A stretch of 64,000 nucleotides of DNA from Actinomycetes bacterium (GTDB taxonomy: Bacteria; Actinomycetota; Acidimicrobiia; Acidimicrobiales; Palsa-688): positions 52,276-116,275 of the forward strand of contig JAJZMF010000042.1 of the NCBI GenBank assembly GCA_021850325.1. Reading direction: 5' to 3'. The translations under genes and the position numbers were made by a program. The first letter of the stretch is position 1. Each line of letters starts with the position of its first letter. Under the pieces are notes generated by a model that searched no databases, was not told the origin of the DNA, and saw only the letters and a list, made by a program, of their open reading frames with translations. Below, piece by piece: positions 11,775 through 20,368 of the stretch.

Positions 11775-12342
11775 GGTGCCGGCCTCCTGCTCCTGCCGGG
11801 CCGGCAGCCGGCACACCTGCGGGCCGCAGGTGTGATGCGGCGATGGCCAGACGGACCGCAGCAACGGCCCGGGGCACGGCGGCCGCCACCAGGGGCGAGA
11901 CGCCGAGGCCCGGTTCGGCCTGGGAGATGCTCACCGTGACCAGGACGGCCGCCGGTGCCCGTCCGTAAAGGTCATAGGACATGCGCACCAGGCCGGCCGG
12001 GGTGAGGTCCTCCCAACAGCTCACCGGTGCCCCCGGCGGGCCTGGGGCGGGGGCGTCCCCGTCAGGGCCGGGTGCGGGCCCGCCGATGCGCTGGAGTGCC
12101 ACCGAGCCCACCGGGCGGCCGTCCTGGGCGGCATCTATGAAGACCACCAGGTCGCAGGTGCTGACCTCCAGCGCCAGGTCCGGGGTCAGCTGGGCCAGCC
12201 AGTGCACGCTGGCCCGGGCCAGGCCGGGCAGGCGGTCCCGCTGCAACCAGACGGCCTCGGCCACCTCCTGGCCCACCCCGTCGTCCCCCATCAGGGTGTT
12301 GCCGAAGCCGACCACCAGCACCTGGGCCACCGGGCCTGTCAC
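11767..12342 (-). CDS. hoxW: [NiFe] hydrogenase maturation protease
   Basis: 191 residues. Endopeptidase family HycI/HyaD/HoxW that trims the C-terminus of the large subunit after nickel insertion. The family motif GFGNTLMGDDGVGQEVAEAV is at residues about 11-30, with the metal-sensing Asp in MGDDG; a second Asp appears in VVFIDAAQDG. GTG 12342 is chosen because it lies 6 bp downstream of the hoxH stop and just ahead of the first strand VLVVGFGN. The C-terminus is extended by a Gly/Ala/Pro-rich tail. Directly downstream of hoxH, which has a cleavable tail, so the substrate is almost certainly HoxH. Confidence 0.85.
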   Translation of the reverse strand: MTGPVAQVLVVGFGNTLMGDDGVGQEVAEAVWLQRDRLPGLARASVHWLAQLTPDLALEVSTCDLVVFIDAAQDGRPVGSVALQRIGGPAPGPDGDAPAPGPPGAPVSCWEDLTPAGLVRMSYDLYGRAPAAVLVTVSISQAEPGLGVSPLVAAAVPRAVAAVRLAIAASHLRPAGVPAAGPAGAGGRHRA

Positions 12343-12347
12343 CGGCC

Positions 12348-13769
12348 TCAGTCCTTGCGCAAGCTGCGGACCAGGGACCCGTCGGGGCCGACCAGGTCGA
12401 CCAGCATCGGCATCTGGCCCACCGCGTGGGTCGAGCACGACAGGCACGGGTCGTAGGTGCGGATGACGGCCTCCACCCGGTTGAGCGCGCCCTCCTCCAC
12501 GTCCGGCCCCTTCACATAGTGCCGTGCCACCTGGGCGACAGCCTTGTTCATGGCGAGGTTGTTGTGGCCGGTGGCGATCACCAGGTTGACCCACTGGACT
12601 ATGCCGTCGCTGTCCACGCGGTAGTGGTGGAACAGGGTGCCCCGGGGGGCCTCCGAGACGCCCACGCCCTCGGTACGGTTCACCGCCGCCCTGGCCCGCA
12701 CGTCCGTGCCCAGGATCTCCGGGTCGGCCAGTAGTTCTTCGACCATGTCGATGCCGTGGAGGACCTCGATCAGCCTGGCCCAGTGGTAGTGGAAGGAACT
12801 GCTCGGGTAGCGCCCGAGACGGCCCCGGTACTCGGCCAGTTCCTGGTCGGCGGCCTCGGTGCCCAGCTGGTCGACCAGGTTCAGGCGGGCCAGGGGGCCT
12901 ACCCGGTACAGGCCGTCGGGGTAACCGAGCGGCTTGTAGTAGGCGGACTTGAGGTAAGACCACGGCTCCACCGACTCACCGAAGTAGTCCTGGTAGCGCC
13001 TGGGGTCGCCCCGGTCGACCAGGCGTTCACCATGGGCGTCGATGATGCGCAGGTCCCCGTCGGAGTAGGCGGCGTTGCCGTTGGGGTGCACCAGGCCCAT
13101 GTAGAGGCTGGGGAAGTTGCCGAAACGGGCCGCCTCTTCGGCCCAGTCGGCCAGGTTGGCCTTGAACCAGTCCAGCGTCCGCTGCGCCCGGGCACGGGCG
13201 TCGGGCACCGCGGCCAGTATGGCGTCGCGCTGCTCGGGCTGCAGCGGGGCGCTCACCCCTCCCGGCACCACCCAGGCGGGGTGGACGCGCTTGCCCCCCA
13301 GGCGTTCGATGATCTCCTGGCCGAAGCGGCGCAGGGCGATGCCGTCACGGGCCAGTTCGGGCGCCCGTCCCAGCACGCCGGCCAGGTTGCGCGACTGCGG
13401 GGGCGAAGCGAACCCCAGCAGCAGGTCGGGTGAGGAGAGATGGAAGAAGCTGAGGGCGTGCGACTGCACGATCTGGGCCAGGTTCATGACCCGGCGCAGG
13501 CGCACGGCCACCGGTGGCACGGCGACGCCCAGCACCTCGTCACAGGCCTTGGCCGAGGCGATGAGGTGGCTGACGGGGCAGATGCCGCAGATCCGGGCCA
13601 TCAGCGCCGGCATCTCGTGCACCGGCCGGCCCTGCGCTATGCGCTCGAACCCGCGGACCTGGGTCACATGGAAGTGGGCGTCGCGCACCTCACCCTTCTC
13701 GTCCAGGAAGATCGTGATCCTGGCGTGGCCCTCGATACGGGTCACGGGCTCGATGGATATCTCGCTCAC
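12348..13769 (-). CDS. hoxH: bidirectional [NiFe] hydrogenase large subunit HoxH
   Basis: 473 residues from GTG 13769 with a GGAGG ribosome site. Holds the NiFe(CN)2CO centre that interconverts H2 with protons and electrons. N-terminal ligands Cys61 and Cys64 are in RICGICPVSH; C-terminal ligands Cys442 and Cys445 are in DPCLSCSTH. About 25 residues follow His448 (AVGQMPM to the end), the peptide expected to be removed by the neighbouring protease. The motif set and the hoxEFUYH order place it in the NAD-linked cytoplasmic group 3d. Part of a five-subunit operon; physiological direction is unknown. Confidence 0.93.
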   Translation of the reverse strand: MSEISIEPVTRIEGHARITIFLDEKGEVRDAHFHVTQVRGFERIAQGRPVHEMPALMARICGICPVSHLIASAKACDEVLGVAVPPVAVRLRRVMNLAQIVQSHALSFFHLSSPDLLLGFASPPQSRNLAGVLGRAPELARDGIALRRFGQEIIERLGGKRVHPAWVVPGGVSAPLQPEQRDAILAAVPDARARAQRTLDWFKANLADWAEEAARFGNFPSLYMGLVHPNGNAAYSDGDLRIIDAHGERLVDRGDPRRYQDYFGESVEPWSYLKSAYYKPLGYPDGLYRVGPLARLNLVDQLGTEAADQELAEYRGRLGRYPSSSFHYHWARLIEVLHGIDMVEELLADPEILGTDVRARAAVNRTEGVGVSEAPRGTLFHHYRVDSDGIVQWVNLVIATGHNNLAMNKAVAQVARHYVKGPDVEEGALNRVEAVIRTYDPCLSCSTHAVGQMPMLVDLVGPDGSLVRSLRKD

Positions 13770-13802
13770 TGGTCCCTCCTCGACCGCTCGCTGGTAGCCG
13801 GC

Positions 13803-14351
13803 TCAGCCAAAGCGTTGCTCCTGTCCCGCCGGAGCGGACCGGCCTTCGAGGAGGCTCGAGACGACCTCGAAGATCCGGTCCGCAGACGGGGGGCAACCGG
13901 TCACGAAAACGTCCACCGGCACCCAGGCGTGCACGGGCAGGGACTCGGCCAGAAGGGCCGGTACCACCTGGTCGGGGATCTTGGGGTTGACGGTGGCGTT
14001 CTCCAGGTAGGCACGTTCGAGCACCGCCCGGGCACCGATCGGGTTGCGCATGCCGGGCACGTTGCTCGTGACGGCGCAGTCACCCAGGGCCACCAGGACC
14101 TTGGTCCTCTCGCGGACCTGGCGGATCTTGCGCAGGTCGTCCTGCGAGCTGACCGCACCCTCGACCAGGGTCACGTCGACGCCCTCGGGGAACTCCTTGG
14201 TGTCCACAAGGGCCCCGTAGACCAGGTCGGCCCGGGCGAGGACCTCGATCAGGCGCTCGTCCATGTCGAGCAGGGACATGTGGCAGCCCGAGCAACCGTC
14301 GAGCCAGATGGTGGCCAGTCTGGGCCTGGCACCGGCGTGGTCAGCTCCCAT
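13803..14351 (-). CDS. hoxY: bidirectional [NiFe] hydrogenase small subunit HoxY
   Basis: 182 residues, typical for the short soluble small subunit with a single proximal [4Fe-4S] cluster. Cluster cysteines lie in WLDGCSGCHMS, LGDCAVTSN and VTGCPPSADRIF. There is no Tat signal, consistent with a cytoplasmic enzyme. The ATG has an excellent GGAGG site 9 bp upstream. It lies between hoxU and hoxH and passes electrons from the NiFe site to HoxU/HoxF. Confidence 0.92.
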   Translation of the reverse strand: MGADHAGARPRLATIWLDGCSGCHMSLLDMDERLIEVLARADLVYGALVDTKEFPEGVDVTLVEGAVSSQDDLRKIRQVRERTKVLVALGDCAVTSNVPGMRNPIGARAVLERAYLENATVNPKIPDQVVPALLAESLPVHAWVPVDVFVTGCPPSADRIFEVVSSLLEGRSAPAGQEQRFG

Positions 14352-14363
14352 CGTCCTGCCTCC

Positions 14364-15068
14364 TCACGCTCTGGAATGGTCGACCAGGTAGGGAAGGTAG
14401 GGCCGGCGCGCCTTGGGCTCGGCCACCGAACGGCCCTTCTCGAACAGTGCCCCGGTCGGGCAGACCTGCACGCACTTGCCGCAACTGGTGCAGGTGGTGG
14501 AGCTGCCCCAGGGCGTGCCCAGGTCGCTCACCAGCCTGGCGTCCGCCCCCCGGCCCTGGATGTCCCAGGTGTGGGCCCCCTCGACCTCGGCGCAAACCCG
14601 TACACATCGGCTGCAGAGGATGCAGCGGTTCTGGTCGAGCACGAAGCGCTCATGGGTGGCGTCGACGGCCACCTCGGGGTGCAGCGGTGCCAGCTCGAAG
14701 TGGTCCAGGCCCAGGTCGCGCGCCGCTCCCTGCAGCTCGCAGGACCCGTTGGCCACGCACACGGCGCAGACGTGGTTGCGCTCCAGGAAGAACATCTCGA
14801 CGACCCGGCGCCGGTAGGCGTTGAGGCGCTCGGACACGGTCGTCACCCGCATCCCCTCCTCGACCCGGGTGACGCAGGAGGCCACCAGGCGGGGGCTGCC
14901 CTCGAGCTCCACCATGCACAACCGGCAGGCCCCGATGTCGCTCAGGCCCTGCAGGTGGCACAGGGTCGGGATGTGGATGCCGTTCTCCCGGGCCGCCGAC
15001 AGCACCGTCTGGTCCGCCGTGGCCGCCACGTCGTGGCCGTCGATGACGAGCGTCCTGACTTCGCTCAC
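14364..15068 (-). CDS. hoxU: bidirectional hydrogenase diaphorase subunit HoxU
   Basis: 234 residues from GTG 15068, which overlaps the hoxF stop by 4 bp. Equivalent to the N-terminal part of NuoG. Order of clusters: plant-type [2Fe-2S] ([18 protein letters not shown]), a His/Cys cluster region ([15 protein letters not shown]), then two [4Fe-4S] motifs ([11 protein letters not shown] and [16 protein letters not shown]). It wires the HoxF diaphorase to HoxY. The GGAGGTGCAC sequence before the GTG supports this start; the upstream open frame lies inside hoxF. Confidence 0.92.
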   Translation of the reverse strand: MSEVRTLVIDGHDVAATADQTVLSAARENGIHIPTLCHLQGLSDIGACRLCMVELEGSPRLVASCVTRVEEGMRVTTVSERLNAYRRRVVEMFFLERNHVCAVCVANGSCELQGAARDLGLDHFELAPLHPEVAVDATHERFVLDQNRCILCSRCVRVCAEVEGAHTWDIQGRGADARLVSDLGTPWGSSTTCTSCGKCVQVCPTGALFEKGRSVAEPKARRPYLPYLVDHSRA

Positions 15069-16828
15069 CGTGCACCTCCGGTGCTGGCGGCACCCGTGCC
15101 GGCCATGAGGGCACCTTCGGGTGGTACCGGCGCCCCCGGTGTGCCGTCCATCGGGCACACCCCGGCCGGGCAGCGGTGGTCCTGCACGTGGGCCAGGTAC
15201 TCGTCCCGGAAGTAGCGCAGAGTGGAGAACACCGGGTTCGGAGCGCCCTGCCCCAGGCCGCACAGGCTGGTGGCCCGCACCATGCCCGCCAGGCCCTCCA
15301 GTTCCTCCAGCTGGGCCATGGTGGCCGTCCCGTGGCACATACGGTCCAGCAACCGGTACATCTGCTGGGTGCCCACCCGGCACGGGAGGCACTTGCCGCA
15401 CGACTCCTCACGGCAGAAGTCCATGAAGTACCGGGCCACGTCCACCATGCACGAGGTGTCGTCCATGACGATCATCCCCCCCGAGCCCATGATGGAGCCG
15501 GCCTGGCTGAGGGTCTCGTAGTCAACGCTCATGTCCAGCAGGTCCTCGGGTATGCAACCACCGGAGGGGCCGCCTGTCTGCACGGCCTTGAAGCGCCGGC
15601 CGGGCGCCAGGCCGCCGCCGATGTCGAAGACGATGTCCCTCAGGCGCAGGCCCATGGGGACCTCGATCAGGCCCGTGCGCACCACCGCCCCGGTGAGGGC
15701 GAAGACCTTGGTCCCCTTGGAGCGCTCGGTGCCGGTCCCTGCCAGGTAACCGCTCCCCCGGCTGATCACCGACGGCACGTTGGCGAAGGTCTCTACGTTG
15801 TTGATCAGGGTGGGGCAGCCCCACAGGCCGGCCGAGGCCGGGTAGGGGGGCCGGGGACGCGGGGTGCCCCGGCCGCCCTGGATGGACGCCAGCAGGGCCG
15901 TCTCCTCACCGCAGACGAAGGCGCCGGCGCCGATGCGCACCTCGATGTGGAGCTCGAAGCGCGTCCCGAGGATGTCACGGCCCAGGTGGCCCGACGCCTC
16001 GGCCTGGCGGATGGCGCTCTGCAACCGCTTGACCGCCAATGGGTACTCGGCGCGCGCGTAGACATAGCCCCGGCTGGCCCCCACGGCGTAGGCGGCTATG
16101 GCCATCCCCTCCAGTACCTGCTGGGGGCAGCTCTCCAGGACGCTGCGGTCCATGAACGCGCCGGGGTCCCCCTCGTCGGCGTTGCACACCACGTACTTGC
16201 CGCCCTCGCCAGGGGCCTTGGCGACGGTACGCCATTTGAGGCCGGTGGGGTACCCGGCACCGCCCCTGCCCCGGAGGCCGCTGCGCACGACCTCATCGGT
16301 GACCTCGTCGGGTGACATCATGGTCACCGCCTTGGCCAGGGCCTCGTAGCCGCCACTGGCCACGTAGTCCTCCACGTCCTCGGGGTCCACCTTCCCGCTG
16401 CGCTCGAGCACCACCTTGACCTGGCGGGCGAAGAACGGGTCGTCTGCGACCTCCCTGCCCCCCGGCGCCTCACCGGTGAGGCTGCCCAACAGCTCGGCCA
16501 AGGAGGTGCCGCCCGCAGCGCCCACCTTCTCGAAGAGCCGCCCCTGCTCGGGCACCTCGACCAAGGGGCCGGCCGAGCACAGCCCCAGGCAGCCCACCCG
16601 GCGCACGGCTACGTCGGTGGCCCCGGAGGCCACGACGTCCTCCTTCAGGTCGGCGAACAACCGGTCCGAGCCCATCGACATGCAACCGGCGGCCTGGCAG
16701 ACGTTGGCCGAGACCCTGACCGGGCCTTCGGGCACCAGGGGGTCGGTGTGCCTGCGCACCCGGCCGGCCGAGCCGGGGGCACGGCCTGCAGCCGGTACCA
16801 CCGGGGCATCGTCCTCGCCGGGGGTCAC
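15065..16828 (-). CDS. hoxF: bidirectional hydrogenase NAD(H)-binding subunit HoxF
   Basis: 587 residues from GTG 16828, overlapping the hoxE stop by 4 bp. NuoF-like flavoprotein that exchanges electrons with NAD(H). An N-terminal thioredoxin-like [2Fe-2S] domain has [12 protein letters not shown] and [13 protein letters not shown]. The FMN/NADH core has [29 protein letters not shown] and [17 protein letters not shown]. The C-terminal [4Fe-4S] motif is [15 protein letters not shown] plus a later CGLGQ Cys. The NADH-binding part confirms a NAD-linked rather than F420-linked hydrogenase. Confidence 0.92.
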   Translation of the reverse strand: MTPGEDDAPVVPAAGRAPGSAGRVRRHTDPLVPEGPVRVSANVCQAAGCMSMGSDRLFADLKEDVVASGATDVAVRRVGCLGLCSAGPLVEVPEQGRLFEKVGAAGGTSLAELLGSLTGEAPGGREVADDPFFARQVKVVLERSGKVDPEDVEDYVASGGYEALAKAVTMMSPDEVTDEVVRSGLRGRGGAGYPTGLKWRTVAKAPGEGGKYVVCNADEGDPGAFMDRSVLESCPQQVLEGMAIAAYAVGASRGYVYARAEYPLAVKRLQSAIRQAEASGHLGRDILGTRFELHIEVRIGAGAFVCGEETALLASIQGGRGTPRPRPPYPASAGLWGCPTLINNVETFANVPSVISRGSGYLAGTGTERSKGTKVFALTGAVVRTGLIEVPMGLRLRDIVFDIGGGLAPGRRFKAVQTGGPSGGCIPEDLLDMSVDYETLSQAGSIMGSGGMIVMDDTSCMVDVARYFMDFCREESCGKCLPCRVGTQQMYRLLDRMCHGTATMAQLEELEGLAGMVRATSLCGLGQGAPNPVFSTLRYFRDEYLAHVQDHRCPAGVCPMDGTPGAPVPPEGALMAGTGAASTGGAR

Positions 16829-17319
16829 AGCGTCCCCAGTACAGCCATGAGGGCGTCCGGGCGGACCTTGCCGTGCACCTCTCCGTCGACCACCACCGCC
16901 GGGGCCATGCTGCACGCGCCCAGGCAGCGGGCCTTGAGGACCGAGATGCGCCCGTCAGCTGTCGTCCCTCCGGGAGCGACCCCGAGCCGCCGGCCCACCT
17001 CCTCCAGCAACTGGCCGGCTCCGTTTATGTAGCAGGCAGTGCCCGTGCACACCACACAGGTGTGCCTGCCCTGGGGCTTGAGCGAGAAGTGGGAGTAGAA
17101 GGTGGCCACCCCGTACACGGTGCTGGGGGGCACGCCCAGGGACTCCCCCACGTAGCGCAGGGCGTCGTCGTCGAGGTAGCCGAACACCTCCTGGGTGGTG
17201 TGGAGCACCTCGATGAGCCCGTCGGGACGGTAGCCGAGCCTTCGCATCCGGACGTCCACCTGGCGCCAACGCTTGTCGTCGCTGGGAGCCTGGCGAGCCG
17301 CCGCAGTGGTGGGTGCCAT
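16825..17319 (-). CDS. hoxE: bidirectional hydrogenase subunit HoxE (NuoE-like)
   Basis: 164 residues, first gene of the hox operon. Thioredoxin-like [2Fe-2S] protein similar to the 24-kDa subunit of complex I. Cluster ligands: [14 protein letters not shown] and later [19 protein letters not shown] site lies upstream of ATG 17319. Its promoter region (17320-17476) is shared with the divergent Nramp gene and carries a DosR-box-like sequence at 17395-17408. Confidence 0.92.
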   Translation of the reverse strand: MAPTTAAARQAPSDDKRWRQVDVRMRRLGYRPDGLIEVLHTTQEVFGYLDDDALRYVGESLGVPPSTVYGVATFYSHFSLKPQGRHTCVVCTGTACYINGAGQLLEEVGRRLGVAPGGTTADGRISVLKARCLGACSMAPAVVVDGEVHGKVRPDALMAVLGTL

Positions 17320-17394
17320 CTCGGGGAGCCTCCAAGTCGCCTCGGTCGTGCCTGCCTAGGCCAGAAGCTAGGGCGGCGTGCAGGGCGCCGGGCC

Positions 17395-17408
17395 GGGCAC
17401 AAGGTCCC
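17395..17408. promoter_or_regulatory. DosR-box-like site in the hoxE/Nramp divergent promoter
   Basis: GGGCACAAGGTCCC reads GGGACCTTGTGCCC on the minus strand and matches 11 of 13 fixed positions of GGGACTTTNGGCCC. It is 76-89 bp upstream of hoxE and about 70 bp upstream of the Nramp gene. In mycobacteria DosR controls a hydrogenase operon, which makes the match worth testing; by chance alone such a match is not rare in GC-rich DNA. Confidence 0.4.
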
Positions 17409-17476
17409 CCCTATTGGGGCACCTCGCCCTCGGAGCCGGCGCTCGGACCGGCTCTAGCCTCCGCTTCGGAGCCCCT

Positions 17477-18787
17477 ATGAAGGTCATGGAGACACGCCAC
17501 CGGCCGGGACCACCCGGGCCGGCCCGCCCCGGGCCCCGGCGCAGGGGGGCAAGCCCGCCCCTCCGGGGAGCCCTGGTGCTCGTCCTCGCCACGCTGGGGC
17601 CCGGGCTGATGGTGATGCTGGCCGACACCGACGCCGGCAGCGTGGTCACGGCAGCCCAGTCGGGCGCGTCCTGGGGCTACTCCATGCTCCCCCTGGAACT
17701 GGCGCTGGTGCCGGTGCTCTACCTGGTCATGGAGCTGACCTCCCGCCTGGGGCTCACCACGGGCAAGGGGCACGCCCGCCTGGTGCTCGAGCACTACGGG
17801 CGCCGGTGGGCGGTGGCCTCGGTCGCCCTGCTCTTCCTCACCACGACCGGGGCGCTGGTGACCGAGCTGGCAGGGCTGTCGAGCGTGGCCGCCATGGAGG
17901 GCGTCCCGCCCTGGCTCAGCGTCCCGGCGGCGGCGCTGCTGCTGGCCATCGTGGTGAGGCTGGGGACCTACCGTCGGGTGGAACGGGTGGGGGTGGTCCT
18001 CGGCCTGTGCGAACTGGCCTTCGTCGTGGCCGCCGTGGCCGCCCACCCGGCACTGCGGCCCATGGCGGACAGCTTCGTCTCCACCGCCGCTGTGCACCGG
18101 CCCGGCTACCTGGCCATGGTGGCCGCCAACATCGGCGCCGTCGTGATGCCCTGGATGGTCTTCTACCAGCAGTCCGCAGTGGTGGACAAGGGCTGGGGGC
18201 CACGGGACCTGAGGGCGGCCAGAGCCGACACCGCCGTGGGCGCGGTCGTCACCCAGGGGGTCATGGTTGCCGTGCTCATAGCCACCAGTGCCGCTCTCGG
18301 CCACGGAGGGGCCCGTGAGGGGGCCCTGTCGTCGGTACCGGCCATCTCCGCCGCCCTGGTGCCCGCCCTGGGCCACCTGGGGGGCAGGCTGGCCTTCGAG
18401 GTGGGGATGGCCGGTGCCGCCCTGGTGGCCGCCATCGTGGTCAGCCTGGCCGCGGCCTGGGCGTTCTCCGACCTGACCCGGCACCGTGGGAGCCTCAACG
18501 ACTCCGCCCGCCGGGCCCCCGCCTTCTACGGCGTCTACTTCGCGTCCCTCGCCCTGGCCGCTGCCATCAGCCTGGCCAGCGGGGCCGGGCCGGCTCTGGC
18601 CATCACGGTCGAGGTGGGCAACGCCCTCCTCCTGCCCCTGGTGCTCGGGTCCCTGCTCGCCCTGGCGCGGCGCGCCCTGCCCGTCCCCTATCGGCTGGGC
18701 ACGGCGCGCACACTGGTGACCTCCCTCGTCGCGCTGGGCGCCGTGGGCCTCAACCTGGCCCTGGCCTGGCAGGTGCTCGGCCTGTGA
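17477..18787 (+). CDS. divergent Nramp-family metal transporter
   Basis: 436 residues with about eleven membrane helices. The family fold is recognisable (LGPGLMVMLADTDAGS in helix 1; SRLGLTTGKGHA; GAVVMPWMVFYQQS in helix 6), but the canonical metal-binding DPGN of helix 1 is replaced by DTDAGS and the helix-6 MPH by MPW. Canonical members import Mn2+, Fe2+ or Cd2+; this variant's ion is unknown. It leads into hypC and the rest of the maturation genes and is divergent from hoxE, so nickel or iron supply to the hydrogenase is an attractive inference. ATG 17477 is preferred over the upstream open frame, which lacks family similarity. Confidence 0.78.
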   Translation: MKVMETRHRPGPPGPARPGPRRRGASPPLRGALVLVLATLGPGLMVMLADTDAGSVVTAAQSGASWGYSMLPLELALVPVLYLVMELTSRLGLTTGKGHARLVLEHYGRRWAVASVALLFLTTTGALVTELAGLSSVAAMEGVPPWLSVPAAALLLAIVVRLGTYRRVERVGVVLGLCELAFVVAAVAAHPALRPMADSFVSTAAVHRPGYLAMVAANIGAVVMPWMVFYQQSAVVDKGWGPRDLRAARADTAVGAVVTQGVMVAVLIATSAALGHGGAREGALSSVPAISAALVPALGHLGGRLAFEVGMAGAALVAAIVVSLAAAWAFSDLTRHRGSLNDSARRAPAFYGVYFASLALAAAISLASGAGPALAITVEVGNALLLPLVLGSLLALARRALPVPYRLGTARTLVTSLVALGAVGLNLALAWQVLGL

Positions 18788-18876
18788 GCGGCGCTGCCGA
18801 GGCCCGCGCCCGGCCCTCCCGGCTGGGCCGAACGGCCCTGTCCCCGGCCCGAAAGCCGCAACTACGGTGGGCCATC

Positions 18877-19233
18877 ATGTGCTTGGGTATACCGGCCCTG
18901 GTGGTGGGCACGCCTGGCGGAGCTGAGCAGGAAGCCTGGGTGGAGGTGGGCGGGGCCCGCCGGCGGGTCAGCACCGCCCTGCTGGAGCAGGAGGTCCTGC
19001 GGGCCGGCGACTGGGTACTGGTGCACGTGGGCTTCGCCCTGGCCAAGCTGGACGAGGAGGAGGCCAGGGCGACCCTGCGCGACCTCGAGGAGCTCGAGGT
19101 CACCTACACCGACGAGCTCACCGCCATGGCCGCCAGCCCCTTCGCCGGGGGTACCAGCGGGCCCGCCCCTACGGCGGCTCCGGCCGAGGCACGACCGGGC
19201 GCTGGCGGCCCGGCCGACGCCGGGAGGACCTGA
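18877..19233 (+). CDS. hypC: hydrogenase maturation chaperone HypC
   Basis: 118 residues. ATG 18877 gives the obligatory MCLGIPALV start, whose Cys2 binds HypD and iron; the frame is open 31 residues further up but those would bury Cys2. The OB-fold core is about 75 residues (ending near the DEEEARATLRDLEELE helix); the remaining 35-40 residues are a Gly/Ala/Pro tail longer than usual. It sits between the Nramp gene and hypD and works with HypD in assembling the Fe(CN)2CO group. Confidence 0.9.
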   Translation: MCLGIPALVVGTPGGAEQEAWVEVGGARRRVSTALLEQEVLRAGDWVLVHVGFALAKLDEEEARATLRDLEELEVTYTDELTAMAASPFAGGTSGPAPTAAPAEARPGAGGPADAGRT

Positions 19234-19237
19234 ACTG
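19223..19237 (+). promoter_or_regulatory. ribosome site supporting a CTG start for hypD
   Basis: GGAGG (from 19223) is followed 7 bp later by CTG 19235, which opens directly into the family N-terminus RYVDEYRD. No ATG, GTG or TTG occurs in frame nearby upstream; the first ATG (19331) would cut about 32 conserved residues. Confidence 0.55.
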
Positions 19238-20368
19238 CGCTACGTCGACGAGTACCGAGACCGGGACAAGGCCCAGGCCCTCGCCGAGCGCATCGCCGCC
19301 CTCTGCCCCCCGGGCACCTCCTACAAGATCATGGAGATCTGCGGAGGCCACACCCACGCCATCTACAAGCACGGCCTGGAGAGCTACCTGCCCGAGGGCC
19401 TGGAGCTGGTGCACGGCCCCGGTTGCCCGGTTTGCGTCATACCCATGGGGAGGGTGGACGACGCCATCTCGCTCTCGCTCCTGCCCGGGGTCACCCTGGC
19501 CTGTTTCGGCGACATGCTGAGGGTCCCGGGGGCCAAGAGGTCCCTCCTGGACGCCCGGGCGGCAGGGGCCGACGTGCGCGTCGTCTACTCCCCCCTCGAC
19601 GCGCTGCACCTGGCCGAGGCGCTCCCCGACCGCCAGGTCGTGTTCTTCGCCGTCGGCTTCGAGACCACGGCGCCCTCCACCGCGGTCACGGTGCTCGAAG
19701 CCGACCGGCGGGGCGTGGCCAACTTCAGTGTGTTCTGCAACCACGTCACGGTGGTCCCGCCGCTGCGGGCCGTGCTCGAGGCCAAGGAGGTACAGCTCGA
19801 CGGCTTCATCGGCCCCGGCCATGTCTCGGCCGTCATCGGCTGGCGCCCCTACAAAGCCATAACCGAGGGCTACGGGAAGCCGGTGGTGGTGTCGGGCTTC
19901 GAGCCCCTGGACATCCTGCAGTCCGTCCACATGCTGGTGCGCCAGCTCTCCGAGGGCCGCTGCGAGGTGGAGAACCAGTACCGCCGCGTGGTCAGCGAGC
20001 GGGGCAACCTGGCCGCACAACGGGTCGTCGAGCAGACCATGGAGCTGCGCCCGAGCTCGGAGTGGCGTGGCCTGGGAGAGATCCCCTGGTCCGGCTTGCG
20101 CGTACGCCCCGAGTTCGCCCTCCACGACGCCGAACAACGCTTCGAGGTGCCGGGCCGGCGCGTGGGCGACCCTCGGGCCTGCCAGTGCGGCCAGGTGCTG
20201 CGCGGGCTCATACAGCCCTGGGAGTGCCGCGTGTTCGCCAAGGCCTGCACCCCCGAGCGGCCCATCGGCACCTGCATGGTCTCCAGCGAGGGGGCATGTG
20301 CGGCCTACTACAACTACGGCCGCCACAACCGGGCCCGGGCGGCGGTCACCAGGGGCGGGCGGCGATGA
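19235..20368 (+). CDS. hypD: hydrogenase maturation iron-sulfur protein HypD
   Basis: 377 residues if the unusual CTG 19235 is the start. Scaffold on which the Fe(CN)2CO unit is assembled with HypC and HypE. Motifs: KIMEICGGHTHAIYKHGL, HGPGCPVCVIP, FAVGFETTAPS, GFIGPGHVS, and the C-terminal iron-sulfur region with CQCGQVL, CRVFAKAC and GTCMVSSEGACAAYY. The N-terminal RYVDEYRD preceding the first ATG (19331) matches the family, so the ATG is too late. It begins 2 bp after the hypC stop and overlaps hypE by 4 bp. Confidence 0.9.
   Translation: MRYVDEYRDRDKAQALAERIAALCPPGTSYKIMEICGGHTHAIYKHGLESYLPEGLELVHGPGCPVCVIPMGRVDDAISLSLLPGVTLACFGDMLRVPGAKRSLLDARAAGADVRVVYSPLDALHLAEALPDRQVVFFAVGFETTAPSTAVTVLEADRRGVANFSVFCNHVTVVPPLRAVLEAKEVQLDGFIGPGHVSAVIGWRPYKAITEGYGKPVVVSGFEPLDILQSVHMLVRQLSEGRCEVENQYRRVVSERGNLAAQRVVEQTMELRPSSEWRGLGEIPWSGLRVRPEFALHDAEQRFEVPGRRVGDPRACQCGQVLRGLIQPWECRVFAKACTPERPIGTCMVSSEGACAAYYNYGRHNRARAAVTRGGRR

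Noticed and set aside
19423..20364. Upstream extension of the hypE frame through hypD
   Set aside because: Would make a hypD-overlapping fusion with Arg/Pro/Gly noise; hypE clearly starts at ATG 20365 overlapping the hypD stop.
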